DNA of 64,000 nt from Serripes groenlandicus (taxonomy: Eukaryota > Mollusca > Bivalvia > Cardiida > Cardiidae), in assembly GCA_031761405.1 (NCBI GenBank), contig JASEVX010000001.1, positions 48,779,102 to 48,843,101 on the forward strand, written 5' to 3'. A program made the position numbers and the translations under genes. Below the pieces are notes generated by a model that worked only from the letters and a program-made list of their open reading frames with translations, did not search any database and was not told where the DNA came from. Positions within the stretch are counted from its first letter, which is position 1. Every line of letters begins with the position of its first letter. Positions 41,281 to 51,728 of this stretch are shown here, piece by piece.

Positions 41281-42245
41281 GAAGTGCACAGTTCCCTTTG
41301 GGGAACGGAAGGATTTCTCCGACCGGTAATTCCCGTACTCGGAGCTATACGGCTGAATATTAGAGTTCGGTGCTAACCTACTCTGAATATTCATAACACC
41401 ACTCTGTTGTTGACCTGAGATAGAATGATAATAGTATCAATTCGGTCAGCCAGTACAGAGCCCGTGCCCGGTCGCGCCATGTTAACATAAGCGACTGGCT
41501 GGCTAGTCGTGTCATTGCCAAATGATAGACTGCCTGGTCGTGCGATGTTTACATAACCGACAGGCAAGCTAGCCATATCATTACCAAATGACTGACTACT
41601 GCCTGATCGTGTCATGTTCACATGCGTGACCGATTGGCTGGTCGTGCCATGTTTACATAAGCGACTGGCTGGCTAGCCACGTCATTGCCAAATGACGGAC
41701 TGCCTGGTCGTGCGATGTTTTCATAACCGACAGGTAGACTAGCCGCGTCATTACCAAATGATTGACTATCTCCTTGCCGCGTCATGTTCACCTGCGTGAC
41801 CGGTAGGTTGGTCGTATCATAGTTAAATGATTGATCCACACCTTGTCTAGACATGGCTACATGCGAGACTGATTGGCTAGCCACGTCATCGTGAAATGAG
41901 TGACTGCCTGGTCGCGTCATATTTAAATGAGTGACCGTCTGCCTGGCCGCGTCGTAGCTATTCGACTGCAGCCCTGTCATTTCACCGCTAAGTGAATGAC
42001 TACCTTGTCTAGTCATGGCAATTTGACTGACTGGCCCGGTCGTGTCATGGCTAAATGACTGACCGGTGACAGGTCGCGTCATCGCTAGATGACGCCCCGG
42101 TTGCCCGGGGACCTGTCGCGCCACGGCATATGGGTTTTGCTTTCCAGCACCAGCAAAACCCGGTTGATAGGGATAGGCAGTTGTGAGGCTGTTCTACCAT
42201 AAGTCTCCGGAAAACTTTGTCCGCAGACATTGTAATCCGGCACTC
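41281..42245 (-). CDS. DIRS gag-linked repeat region, unit B, copy 1 (extra unit)
   Basis: This is a second, diverged version of unit A, beginning at 41284 where GTGCACAGTTCCC corresponds to 40472, and ending with the same GTAATCCGGCACTCT. The open frames 41391-41621 and 41618-42124 carry the same 22-23 residue repeats with about two more than unit A. Copy 2 of the element lacks one such unit, which accounts for nearly all of the size difference between the copies. Confidence 0.7.
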
Positions 42246-42319
42246 TGCAGCCGTCCGAAGACTGCTGTAGCTCAGAATGTGGTGTTGGTTAAGCAACACC
42301 AGGCGACAGATAATGCGGT

Positions 42320-42809
42320 TCAAGTGTAGATGACTCCAGCGACCCTACCGGCCTTCCTATCTCTTTGAGCACTCTCTACCTTGTTTCTATACGGTATCAG
42401 GCCCGAAGGCTTTAGTTTCCCGACAGAACAACGCGCATCCAAAGCTACCTTAACACGCTCCTCTTCGTCTCTAGCTAGACTAGGAGGTGCGTTTGTGTTA
42501 AGTGGAGAAGGTACAGCCTTAACCTTTGAACCACTCAACACGGTCGCGGAGTCCGATTGGGAGAACCCCTCGAACTCCGCTTCACTCGAAGATATCAGAG
42601 ACGCCTTTTTTAGGGGCACTCTTACCCTTCCTGCTTTTGCTAGTCTTACCCTTCCCAGCCCGTTTCCAAATAGAAACAGTCCAAGAAGAGCAGTACTCGC
42701 ACGGTGAAAGCTGTGTGCCCTTTGAGCAAACCACACAGTTCGGATGCGTGTCCCATGCGTCCACAGCATGACCACACGAGCCACACCTCCGTTCACCTCT
42801 AAGTGACAT
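42320..42809 (-). CDS. DIRS gag (ORF1), Cys/His protein in two frames, copy 1
   Basis: The start is ATG at 42809-42807. The first frame begins MSLRGERRCGSC and has C-x2-C, then DTHPNC-x2-C and C-x2-C-x2-W, a treble-clef-like Cys/His cluster common in DIRS gags, then a Lys/Arg-rich tail, and stops at 42582. The frame moved by +1 continues from the A6 run (42606-42611 on plus as T6) as KKASLISSSEAEFEGFSQ and stops at 42320. The same split is present in copy 2. It may be a shared frameshift mutation or a programmed shift. Confidence 0.65.
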
Positions 42810-43294
42810 ATTTATGATACAAATATATACGAAAAGAACACAACAATAAAACCAAAAAAAAAATTTAAATTTTTTTTCTACTTTTTATTTTTCTACCCGA
42901 GTGACAACCCGGAACGTATATAATCTATAAACAAAATTTTTGTCTATGTTATAATTACATGTAAGTACAACAAACATCATAAGTATAATCTATAACGGGA
43001 TTGGAAACTCATCGTTTAACTTTAAGTCTTGAACTCAATTACGTTCCGCACCCGAAGACATTAACTGAAAATAATGGGTGGGGTAACCACCTCGAGCTTT
43101 TCAGCTAGCTGTCGCCTACAAAAACAAGCAATTACAACAATAATTTAACTTTAAATGCAGTTGAATATCTGTTAATGCAGTTTCCTAACTGAATGAACAA
43201 CTAAATAAGGCAATAAGCCTTAAAAAGCCAAGAAAAGAATAATTAGAAAATAATGTGTAAATTCTTAGCTGTCTAGCTGGTGGATCCAGAAATT

Positions 43295-43456
43295 AAAAGT
43301 GGCAAGATATCACGTGCTTGCCCGCTCTTACGGGCAACCGTGTATATCACATATACGTGAGGAATACGCAAGGCGAGTTCTTTTTCTGGATGAATTAAGG
43401 GTGTAGAGATTATATATCAGGTATTAAATGACTGGTAATGTATTTTTGACATAAAA
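43295..43456 (-). repeat. DIRS copy 1, 5' inverted terminal repeat
   Basis: AAAAGTGGCAAGATATCACG.. to ..GACATAAAA, the inverted partner of 36867-37052. The sequence between here and gag (42810-43294) is AT-rich leader without a frame. Confidence 0.9.
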
Positions 43457-43633
43457 TTAACACTTTCCCACACATAGACTCTCTCGGACGCCTCTACAGC
43501 AATTTCTCCTTTTGCCACTATTTTTTCAACTTTTAATAATTATACACTTATTTAGTGTACAACAGATGTTCCAATTTTTTTGCCCAGATGTTTTCAAAGC
43601 CATCTGTAGATTTGTTTTATGTTGGGAAGGGTT
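43457..43633. mobile_element. MITE-A, diverged copy directly at the DIRS end
   Basis: TTAACACTTTCCCACACATAG to TTTATGTTGGGAAGGGTTA. Its first base follows the last base of DIRS copy 1. Confidence 0.75.
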
Positions 43634-43927
43634 ATAGTTACAACTTAAAAAGGCAGCCCAACAAAGTTTTTCATTTCTGAGATCACCTCTTTATTATTTT
43701 TTTCTCTTGGTTCCTATTACCATGAGAGCTGTGAAAGGTGCAAAGAATTATAGGGCACAACTTTGCGAAAACTCCACAATTCATCAGAATTACCTCTGAC
43801 TTTTATTCTTCCATGATTATAAAAGCTGTCAGATGAATGTATTTTTAATGCTTTTTTCTTCTTCGGTTTTAAAAAATGGGAAAGATTTGCAGCTCCTGGA
43901 ATTCTAATTTTATACTTAATAAGCATT
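43634..43927. other. No feature recognised
   Basis: AT-rich sequence. The long minus frame here (43717-44085) runs into a MITE-A and is not credible as a gene. Confidence 0.4.
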
Positions 43928-44147
43928 TTAACCTTTACCACATACAACAAATCTGCAGCAGGCAACTTTGAAAACACCTTTGCTAAAGTGTGGAAAATCT
44001 CTAAAAATGAAAGTGGACTTAAGTTTAGAGTTGAAAACATTGTGGCAAAAAGCTGCCTATTATGAGACATTTTGGCTTTTGCCACAATGTATTCATTTGG
44101 ACAGCTGCAGGCACATCAATCTGCGTTTGCAAGTGGGAAAGGGTTAA
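43928..44147. mobile_element. MITE-A, complete diverged copy
   Basis: TTAACCTTTACCACATACAAC to TTGCAAGTGGGAAAGGGTTAA. Confidence 0.8.
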
Positions 44148-44235
44148 CATCATTTTTAAAGCTTAGGAAAAATGTGTGCGGAGATAAGAAAGATTGAAAA
44201 TTTGTCTTGGGAGATTTAAGCCTTATCGTTCTGAA

Positions 44236-44781
44236 TTCATGCAATTGGCATCAACATTTATCAAGTTCAAGTAAACTTTGCCTTTAGATGTATTTGAAAC
44301 CTATTTTTTGTCTTGAATTGTACTTGTCCGTAATAGATATCGCTAAATATAGAAAGATTCTTTCTTCATTTAGTTTATCAATACATAACCTAATGGTAGG
44401 AAAAGGGCGCCATATTGGACTGGAAAGAGATTTGAGAAAATGTGTATATTGGGGTGAAATTATTGAATGTGAATATCACTTTATCTTGGTGTGTCCACTA
44501 TATACAACTCTGCGTTTAAAGTTTATAACGAAAAGGTTTTATCTCAATCCGAATTTGAGCAAATTCCATATAATGATGGCAAGTACAGAATAACTATACG
44601 AAATTTGTCTATGTTCATTTTCTTTGCCTTTACTTTAGGAAAAGAAATACGGCTTTAAATAATCTATATATAATTGTGACAACCCATGAATGTACATGAA
44701 TGTAAATGTATGTATGTCTGTTGTATGTATATGAGCCAGTGGCCTAAAATACAAAAACAAATTGAATTGAATTGAATTGAA
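44236..44781 (+). pseudogene. LINE 3' end, 5'-truncated (C-terminal zinc-knuckle region of ORF2)
   Basis: Frame 44288-44593 reads LSSFSLSIHNLMVGKGRH..ERDLRKCVYWGE followed by ECEYHFILVCPLY, then LNPNLSKFHIMMAS. This matches the C-terminal end of many animal LINE ORF2 proteins, in which C-x2-C and HF-x3-C-P-x-Y form a zinc knuckle. The second Cys is Trp here. The frame then shifts, and ITIRNLSMFIFFAFTLGKEI continues to a stop at 44656-44658, typical of the last residues. A short 3' UTR and a (TTGAA)n tail at about 44758-44781 follow. The RT and endonuclease domains are absent. Confidence 0.65.
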
Positions 44782-44839
44782 CTCTTATCCTGCTGAATTC
44801 CTGTAACTGGTATCATCTTTCCTGAATTGGTAATAATTG

Positions 44840-45052
44840 TTAACCCTTTCCCTCATACGACATTTCTGCAGCAGACGACTTTGAACATAGTTTGTCAAAA
44901 CATAGAAAATCTCCATAATTGAATGGATAATCTATGACAAACAGTGGAAAACATTGTGGCAAAAGGAGAAATTGCACGTTTTGTCACTATGTTTTCAAAA
45001 AGCCGTCTGTTACAGAGGCATCAGAAAGCGTCTATATGAGGGAAAGGGTTAA
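44840..45052. mobile_element. MITE-A, complete copy with small central deletion
   Basis: TTAACCCTTTCCCTCATACG to CTATATGAGGGAAAGGGTTAA. The second arm of the centre is shortened after AATTGCACGTTTTG. Confidence 0.85.
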
Positions 45053-45130
45053 ACATATTGACCAAGTAAGATCTAATCGAAGGTTCCATTCCGTAGGGAA
45101 TTATATATGTATGATGATATGAGCTGTTGC

Positions 45131-45319
45131 AAGAAAACCAACATTATGGAATGTTTTGACCCAGATCAGCCTGCACAGTCCGGGCCGACACATTCCATCT
45201 CAGGGGGATAGAGTAATGATAAATCCACAGGTGGTGAGGAGTGTCTGTTCAGGTTAGCCTACTTAGGCTGATCCATATCGATACTTTACGCTGAGTCCAC
45301 AATGTTGGTTTTTTCTTGG
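45131..45319. mobile_element. MITE-B, complete copy
   Basis: AAGAAAACCAACATTATGGA and CCACAATGTTGGTTTTTTCTT are inverted ends of a 190-bp element with GATCAGCCTGCACAGTCC and CTTAGGCTGATCC also inverted inside. It is the intact reference for the split copy at 14984. Confidence 0.8.
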
Positions 45320-45443
45320 AACGGCTCATATGATATTTTGGCCATAGTCCTTTTTTAGGATGACCTCTGTAGTGTCCATTTTGAAAACAAGGAACATAAT
45401 AGTTGGACAGGATAATCGTAGTTAGGCTGATATTTTCATTATG

Positions 45444-45640
45444 TCAACTTAATTAGTAAAAGGGCCATAACTCTGTAAAATAACATGCAATTGTAATATG
45501 CACATCTCCTCTTGGTATAGATTGATTGATTGATTGGGGTTTAACGCCGTTTTTAACAATTTCTCAGTTATATCACGGCGGCCAGTTTACCTACAACACC
45601 AAGGCTGCTGTGTTTACAGTAAACCAACTAGTATATTCAT
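45444..45640 (-). repeat. Family T fragment followed by truncated SINE
   Basis: AATTAGTAAAAGGGCCATAAC to CTCCTCTTGGTATAG (45444-45521) matches 60365-60445. GATTGATTGGGGTTTAACGCC to about 45640 is then a reverse SINE tail and partial body. Confidence 0.7.
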
Positions 45641-45868
45641 ACTGTCCAGTATTTGCACCATTAAACCAAAAATAAAGTCATAATAAGTCTTTTCCAGACA
45701 ATTGATTCCTTTCTGACCAAAGGCAGAATGACGGAGGAAGAAGTAATTTTTGCAAATATGTGAACGGTCTGATCATAAACTAACAATTTCTTAACTCACA
45801 TCATCATCTGACGAAAGTAATGTTTGTAACCATCAGTAATATTGTGGTACTGAAAAAAATCCTCACAG

Positions 45869-46075
45869 TTAACCCTTTCCCACATACAACAAATCTGGAG
45901 CAGACGACTTTGAACATATTTTGTCAAAAAATAGAAAATCTCTGTAATTGAATGGATAACCTATGACCAAAAGTGGAAAACATTGTGGAAAAAGGAGAAA
46001 TTGCTGGTTTTGAGCAATTGTTTGTTTTGTCACCATGTTTTCAAAAAGCCATTTGCTGCAGAGGAGTCAGAAACC
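45869..46075. mobile_element. MITE-A, right end missing
   Basis: TTAACCCTTTCCCACATACAAC to TTTGCTGCAGAGGAGTCAG. The terminal GGGAAAGGGTTAA is lost. Confidence 0.75.
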
Positions 46076-46112
46076 TACAACATAACATTTGAAGGTCAAA
46101 TAAGAATGAAGC

Positions 46113-46622
46113 CTTTCCAGTTCATTCAGATGCCTCTGCAGAAAACGACCTTTGAAATCATTGCGGCAAAAGGAGAAACTGCTCCTTTTGCAAAAATGTT
46201 TTCTATTTCATTCAATAATTGATTTCATAAATGGATTGATTGATTGATTGGGGTTTAACGCCGTTTTTAACAATTTCTCAGTTATATCACGGCGGCCAGT
46301 TCACCTATTCATGCATTTCCTGGTTTTCTCACACCAGTACTACACACAACAAACTTTCTAAGCAACTGGCTGCTTTTCCACATAGACTTTGCCCATTGGT
46401 GGAAGACGAATGACGCATGTCGCATTGACTTTTGTTAATCGTCGGAAAGAAAGTTGGCTGAGCCGGGATTCAAACTCACAACCCCTGGATTGACAGCCCG
46501 CGTCTATACCGACTGAGCTACCGCGGCTCGGCAAATTTCATAAATGGAGAGTTTCCATATTGTTTTACTGTTTTCAAAGTCGTCTGCTGCAGATTTGCTG
46601 CATGTGGGAAAGGGAGGGTTAA
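46113..46622. mobile_element. MITE-A split by a SINE
   Basis: CCTTTCCAGTTCATTCAGATG to GATTTCATAAATGGA on the left and ATTTCATAAATGGAGAG to CATGTGGGAAAGGG..GTTAA on the right. The SINE lies between two copies of ATTTCATAAATGGA. Confidence 0.8.
46236..46534 (-). repeat. tRNA-derived SINE, full length with 14-bp target duplication
   Basis: In reverse it starts GCCGCGGTAGCTCAGTCGG (A-box-like), has GTTTGAATCCCG (B-box-like), a body with AAGCAGCCAGTTGC and GGCCGCCGTGATA, and the tail CGGCGTTAAACCCCAATC with GATT repeats. The tRNA-like anticodon loop reads CTGTCAA. ATTTCATAAATGGA is repeated at 46222-46235 and 46535-46548. Confidence 0.9.
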
Positions 46623-46626
46623 CGAA

Positions 46627-46858
46627 CATAACATACATTACGTTTAGTGTTCTGTCAGGTCAAAACCCCAAACCAAAAAGTGCACCCCTCAAGGAGAGAG
46701 ATATTGCACTTGACAGTCTAATTATCCCAAAGTACAAATTTGCACTGCCAAAGAAACAGACTGAAAGTTCAGGAAACCATATCAGGAATAGGAATCTATT
46801 TTCATACCACAGACAAATTCACAGTTTGTTGATACCTTTGAATTTTTTGTCATCTTGA
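46627..46858 (+). CDS. Weak candidate exon or unclassified open frame
   Basis: Downstream of a MITE-A end, the frame reads VLSGQNPKPKSAPLKERD, then IIPKYKFALPKKQTESSGN, and stops at 46858. The Lys/Pro-rich composition differs from the repeat-derived frames around it, and it is unique in the window. A possible acceptor (TTACGTTTAG) precedes it, but no donor or second exon is visible. It may be chance. Confidence 0.18.
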
Positions 46859-46939
46859 CGGAGGTTTCTCAAGAAACATGAACCTAATCAGCCGTTTAAA
46901 AGAGACATGTTAAAATTTGTTCGTGCAATATGATCATTC

Positions 46940-47235
46940 TAACCTTTTCGGACATACAGACTCATTCTAAAAACATTGTGGCAAAAGGAGAAATGTTCAT
47001 ATTGAGCAGTAGAAAACATCTACGCAAATTTTGGAAAGAGTTGAAAACATTGTAGCAAAAGGTGAAATTGCTCATTTTGAGCAATTCAACTTTTTACCAC
47101 AATGATTTCAAATGATTTAAATGTGTCAACAGTCTTATGGATTTAGAGTAATTCGCTCTGAAATCATCTGAGAAAATTCATGTAAAATCTTTTATTTTGG
47201 AAGAAGAACATTGAATATTGAAAACAATATGGGAA
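46940..47235. repeat. Decayed MITE-A fragments
   Basis: CTAACCTTTTCGGACATACAG, two CATTGTGGCAAAAGGAGAAA / CATTGTAGCAAAAGGTGAAA centres and GATATGGGAAAGGGGTTAA-like sequence belong to at least two eroded copies. Confidence 0.5.
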
Positions 47236-47239
47236 AGGG

Positions 47240-47532
47240 GTTAATTGCTTGTTTTAAAAAAGTCATCTCTTGCACAAAAGTCAAATGTCTCCCATATCAG
47301 GTAAAAACAGTTAAAAGAGAAACGGAGGTATATTTATAAACACATAAACTCTATCCCAGTATCATGTCCTGTCTACATATTAGTGATTTACATGGCACTT
47401 CCAGGGCTTTCTGAGATGATCAATTTTCACAAACCTAGCTGGGCTTCAAAGATTACATTTCCAACCCTTTTCAATCAAGGACAAAAAGGTTCTATCCTCA
47501 GCTGATAAAAATCCCTAATCCTGGGTTCAAAG
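47240..47532. other. No feature recognised
   Basis: No repeat ends or coding signal are visible. Confidence 0.4.
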
Positions 47533-47713
47533 TACAGTCCAACCTGTGTTTAAAGACCACCCATGGGAAGAGAATCATCTGGTCTATGTTCACAGGTGGT
47601 CTTTAATTAGTGTCATTTGTGCAGAAAATGAGTAATTGGGAAATTCAAAGTGTGGTTGCTTTAGGCAGAGAATTGCTGAACAAAGGTGGTCTTTATCACA
47701 GGTTTGACTGTTA
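47533..47713. mobile_element. Small TIR element, possibly Tc1/mariner-type MITE
   Basis: TACAGTCCAACCTGTGTTTA and, inverted, TAACAGTCAAACCTGTGATA form imperfect ends of about 28 bp that continue as AAAGACCACC / GGTGGTCTTT. A further GGTGGTCTTTAAT lies in the middle. CAGT ends with TA boundaries suggest Tc1/mariner. Confidence 0.55.
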
Positions 47714-47839
47714 AATAATCTCTGAAAAAAATAATGATTATCAAAGTACTGATAGTGCTGAAGGTAGAATTGCGATTGTTTAAGAAGACATTTCTTGTAG
47801 GTCTAGTGAAAGTTAATTGACCCCTAATATACCCCTAAA

Positions 47840-47988
47840 TCATGGTGGAGTGCCCTTGGGCAAGGCACATTTTCTAGCCTAGTACTGGTTTGTTTACCCA
47901 GGGATCATGAATAATTAAATTTAATTGCGCGCTAAATGACCTTAGCTGTCGATGCGCCATAAAACAATATACATTCATTCATTCATTC
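47840..47988 (+). repeat. SINE, 5'-truncated, with 12-bp target duplication
   Basis: It begins at CATGGTGGAGTGCCCTTGGG, has the same body as 5450 and an ATTCATTCATTC tail. TATACCCCTAAA is repeated at 47828-47839 and 47989-48000, so truncation happened during retrotransposition. Confidence 0.85.
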
Positions 47989-48090
47989 TATACCCCTAAA
48001 ACATCATTCGGTTCAGAATGTTTTAAGATCATTATCCCTGTATCGTAGAAAAATAATATTTTCTTATATAGATTTGTCTTAGATCATTGT

Positions 48091-48113
48091 TTAACCCTTT
48101 CCCTCATGCAAAA
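48091..48113. repeat. MITE-A left-end fragment
   Basis: TTAACCCTTTCCCTCATGC only. The element is cut off at the following SINE and does not resume after it. Confidence 0.6.
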
Positions 48114-48343
48114 GGAATCTGCTGTGGTCGAGTGGTTAGCGTCTGGGATTTCGAGACCGGGTGTACCGGGTTCGATCCCCAGTCGCGGCACTATGTTCAT
48201 GGTGGAGTGCCCTTAGGCAAGGCACATTTTCTAGCCTAGTACTGGTTTGTTTACCCAGGGATCATGAATAATTAAACTTAATTGCGCGCTAAATGACCTT
48301 AGCTGTCGATGCGCCATAAAACAATATACATTCATTCATTCAT
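48114..48343 (+). repeat. tRNA-derived SINE, full length with about 10-bp target duplication
   Basis: It has the same head (TGGTCGAGTGGTTAGCG, GGTTCGATCCCC), body and ATTC tail as 5450. TCATGCAAAA occurs at 48104-48113 and 48344-48353, although the first bases overlap the ATTC tail. Confidence 0.85.
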
Positions 48344-48483
48344 TCATGCAAAAAATGATTTTATTTGGATACCTAGAATAAGTGAAATTTATTTTACTTA
48401 TTTTACTTTTGCATATGTTTGCATTCGTAATTCAGTCCGATTTGTTTGCTCTATTTTTGTATGTGTTCTGGTGCATAAATTTA

Positions 48484-48842
48484 CATCTCTTTCCAACATA
48501 AAGTTGCATTTCGAGTCATCTAAAGCTGACAGCCTCTGAAAACATTTTGGACAAATATGAAACTAATTTTAACTCTGTTCAATATTTCAACTGTTTTCCA
48601 TACCCCAGTATTCTTGCCTAAATTGTTTTCAAAGCCCTCTGCTGCAAATTTCAACCCTTTTCCAACATATCTGCAGCAAACAACTTAAAAAACATGAAAA
48701 ATTACCTTTAATGAGAGTTTAATCATTTAATTAATGGAGGTGAAAACATTGTGGTGAAAGGAGAAATTGCTCATAATGTTTTATCAAACACTGTCTGCTG
48801 CACTCAGCATCAGGAAGCGTCTGTATGCGGGAAAGCGTTAAG
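48484..48842. repeat. Two MITE-A copies, decayed
   Basis: CTCTTTCCAACATAAAGTTGC to CCTCTGCTGCAAATTT (48488-48650), then CAACCCTTTTCCAACATATC to GTATGCGGGAAAGCGTTAA (48653-48842). Confidence 0.65.
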
Positions 48843-48969
48843 GTATTTTCACAAGACAATTTTTGTACTTTGGTGACCGATATATATATATAATTATAAA
48901 ATTTCCAGAAAAACTCCAGCACCAATTATTTTGTGAAAAAATAGTTTTGACATTTTTTGTGAGAGAAAA

Positions 48970-49155
48970 ATGAAGTTTTTTAAAGTAAAACATATTTTTA
49001 TTAGAAAATACTTACCAGTCATTTAATACCTGATATATAATCTCTACACCCTTAATTCATCCAGAAAAAGAACTCGCCTTGCGTATTCCTCACGTATATG
49101 TGATATACACGTTTGCCCGTAAGAGAGGGCAAGCACGTGATATCTTGCCACTTTT
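48970..49155 (-). repeat. DIRS copy 2, 3' inverted terminal repeat
   Basis: Inverted partner of 54412-54573. It carries copy-specific bases (GTTTGCCCGTAAGAGAGGG) that are also present in its partner. Confidence 0.9.
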
Positions 49156-49207
49156 ATTTCAACAATAAGTGTTGGGTGACGACGCGGGGATGGGAGGCGG
49201 GACTCTA

Positions 49208-49304
49208 TAAATGACTGGTAAGTATTTTCTAATAAAAATATGTTTTACTTTAAAAAACTTCATTTTTATGTCAAAAATACATTACCAGTCATTTAATACC
49301 TGAT
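49208..49304 (-). repeat. DIRS copy 2, internal complementary region
   Basis: 49208-49263 is complementary to the left terminus and 49264-49304 to the right terminus. The copy-specific CTTTAAAAAACTTCAT matches this copy's own terminus ATGAAGTTTTTTAAAG, not that of copy 1. Confidence 0.92.
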
Positions 49305-49463
49305 GACTTTGTAGCATCGGACGGGAGGTTCGGCCAATACTTACTGTCTTTCCAGGTAGCAGCACCTTGTAGTGTATTATTTTCTAATTTATTTACGAAG
49401 TACTATGAACCCAACAGTATATATGGTAAGAGCAGGGATTGATAATTTCAATCAGTGTTCACT

Positions 49464-50098
49464 TCATTGATATGTTGGGAGTAATTTAGCGGACAACTCG
49501 CTGAGACGCAACCAAAGGGCCCAGGGAGTACAAGTTCTGTCTGACTAGACATAGAACGCAAGTAGAAAGATGAATAACTTGACTGAGTTTTCCGAACTGC
49601 CGCGCGAAGAATTCTTCAAGGGAATTATTGTTCGAAAAAGCCCAACTTGCCGAAAGAGCCCTAACTTCATGCGGGCGTATCCGCAGAAAAGAAAGATCTC
49701 GACTAGGTAAATCTTTGTACGCTAATTTAATTGTAATGGATATCCAGCGAGAAAAGAAGCTGCTGATATATATTACGACCTATAAGGGGGAGAAATAACC
49801 TCCTTCTCCAACCCCTATTCCCCTTAACTCTCTTAAGTTAATATTTAAGAGCTCTGACAGGACAATGTATCTGTCGGAATCCGAAGGACCACAGCTCGCA
49901 GAATGACTAGGAACTGAATCGGATCAGGAAGGACCGACGGTAACTGGTTCTTAGCCAGAAACCCTGGTTGACCCAGTAGTGTAAAGATGCCATCATATTC
50001 ATTGAATCTGACATTCCCGGTTTCTACAGACAGAGCGTTTTAATTGCTCCTTCGAAGAGCTGTAGCGAAAGCTAATAAAAAGACGGTTTTATAAGTAA
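49464..50098 (-). pseudogene. DIRS tyrosine recombinase, copy 2, frameshifted
   Basis: It has the same blocks as in copy 1, including the RPHEVRALSA region. Besides the shared frameshifts, the codon after RRSN is a stop (TTA to TAA, near 50040), so this copy is further damaged. Confidence 0.78.
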
Positions 50099-50640
50099 AG
50101 ACGTCGATTCAAGAGGTTCGTATGGAGCTCTTGTAAGCGACCAGAGGACGCAAGACAAATCCTATTTTGGAGTTAAACTCCTACAATGGGTTTTTCTAAT
50201 TCTAACCATCAGGCTGTGAAACCTAATGAAATTAGTTTCTAATGACAGTAAAGAACTCACTTCCCTGCTTGTGTTCGTCAAATAAGACGAATTTATAAGT
50301 CTCAGTTACTAATTTAAGAAGCGGTAGTTTCCGACGAACGTTCAGAGAGATTGACCTACCTTAATAACATCAATCGGTAAGAACTGTCTATTTCTAAGGA
50401 AGATGTAACGGTTATGTCGAGAGACAGGCCAGCATGACGTATAACCACGGTCATTTAGCCAGTGATGTGTTTCTTATTATCATTTTACACCTTCAGCCAG
50501 TGAAACTGAGACCGGAAGTTGTTTATTATTATTCCACTGCAGAATCAATCGGAACTTCTCGGGTAATTCCGTAAGCATTCATCCCCGACGTATTCCGATT
50601 GCTGCCGAATGAGTAGTATTGAAAGCTAGCAGAACTGAAT

Positions 50641-51100
50641 TCATATGAAGTTGTCTACTCTATGTAATAACATGCCGTAGGCTGTAACGCACCGCCCCGA
50701 TATCTGTAAACAATTCGGGTGTGGTGTGAAGCATGTATCGGGCTGTTTCCCGTACTTACTGATCCCGAACCAGAAAACGAATCGGATTCTCGAGGGAATT
50801 AGATCCGATTTGCCTGTTTTGGGAAATAATTCCGAACGCAGGTAATCGAACTGTAACTCCTCGATGACAAGCAAACGGTACGTGTATTAGGCGTCTGTTA
50901 GGTCTAACAATTCGCCCAGACCGCCGTTCCGGATTGTGATCTTGGTGAAACGGACGTTCCATTCTACTACACGGCCGTACTAGACGCGAACCGAGTCGAT
51001 ACGTCTACTACCGGTTTTCACTGTCTGTCTTTCTTAGAAACAGGAAGAAAAACAGTTGTATCAAGCCCGAATTGAAGGTTGATACCCACTCTATATCATT
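50641..51100 (-). pseudogene. Second, diverged RT-like module, copy 2
   Basis: Same content as 38530-39000 in copy 1 (GHRGVTVRLPAFG, DHNPERRSG in another frame). Its presence in both copies shows the module predates their spread. Confidence 0.6.
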
Positions 51101-51728
51101 CTTTGTTAGAAGATTTAATAGAGAGGAGTGCTTCCCTATAGCTGCGGATTAGGGACAGTGCTCTACTTGGTTGTATGCCAACTTAGCTAGTTCCCGTAAC
51201 GCTAGGCTCGAACTTAGCCTGTCTATTTGCGTCTTCACAGGTTGGGGTTCCAAGAACGCCCTTGCAGAAGTCGCTGTACGTTTCTGTCCCTGTGTAAACG
51301 ATGTCGCCGCATACGCCGAAATGCCTTATGGACGCAATGAAAGCAGTAACCTTCCGCCAATGATAATTATTTAGAGTCTAGATCTAAATTGTTTCATCAT
51401 CATATGGGGCACTGATCCCGATATGTCTCTTATTCGTCAGACCAGACTGGGTCTTGGGTTTCCCCGACGACAAGAGGATTGCCTATAGCCGGTTCTGAAC
51501 CGGAAGGTCAGTGTTCGATTCCACATTAGAACTTATGAAGGAGTCATGACCGAGGAATTATCCCTTTTCCGAAGTGCTCTGAATTAGAGTCATGACCGAG
51601 GAATTGATCCCTTGACATAGATCCCTTTTCCGAAGAAGAATGAGATCGAAGAAGAATGAGATCGCATGGAATCAACCGTCGGGGCCGAGCTCACGTATGA
51701 GATGGTCTTGACCTCCCTGTCTCAGAGT

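Larger units (their letters stand above)
36867..43456 (-). mobile_element. DIRS-type tyrosine-recombinase retrotransposon, copy 1 (6.6 kb, defective)
   Basis: The sense strand is minus. The order from 43456 downwards is inverted terminal repeat, Cys/His gag, a gag-repeat region (two units), RT remnant, a second RT-like module, tyrosine recombinase, internal complementary region (ICR) and inverted terminal repeat. DIRS elements integrate as circles through a tyrosine recombinase and make no target duplication, and none is visible here. The left flank is unique sequence next to a MITE-A, and the right flank starts directly with a MITE-A TTAA. Every domain has frameshifts or stops, most shared with copy 2, so it cannot encode its own machinery. 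ITR plus ICR plus YR together make the class assignment firm. Confidence 0.88.

Noticed and set aside
43717..44085. 122-codon minus frame
   Set aside because: It spans unassigned AT-rich DNA and half of a MITE-A (43928-44147), with no domain.
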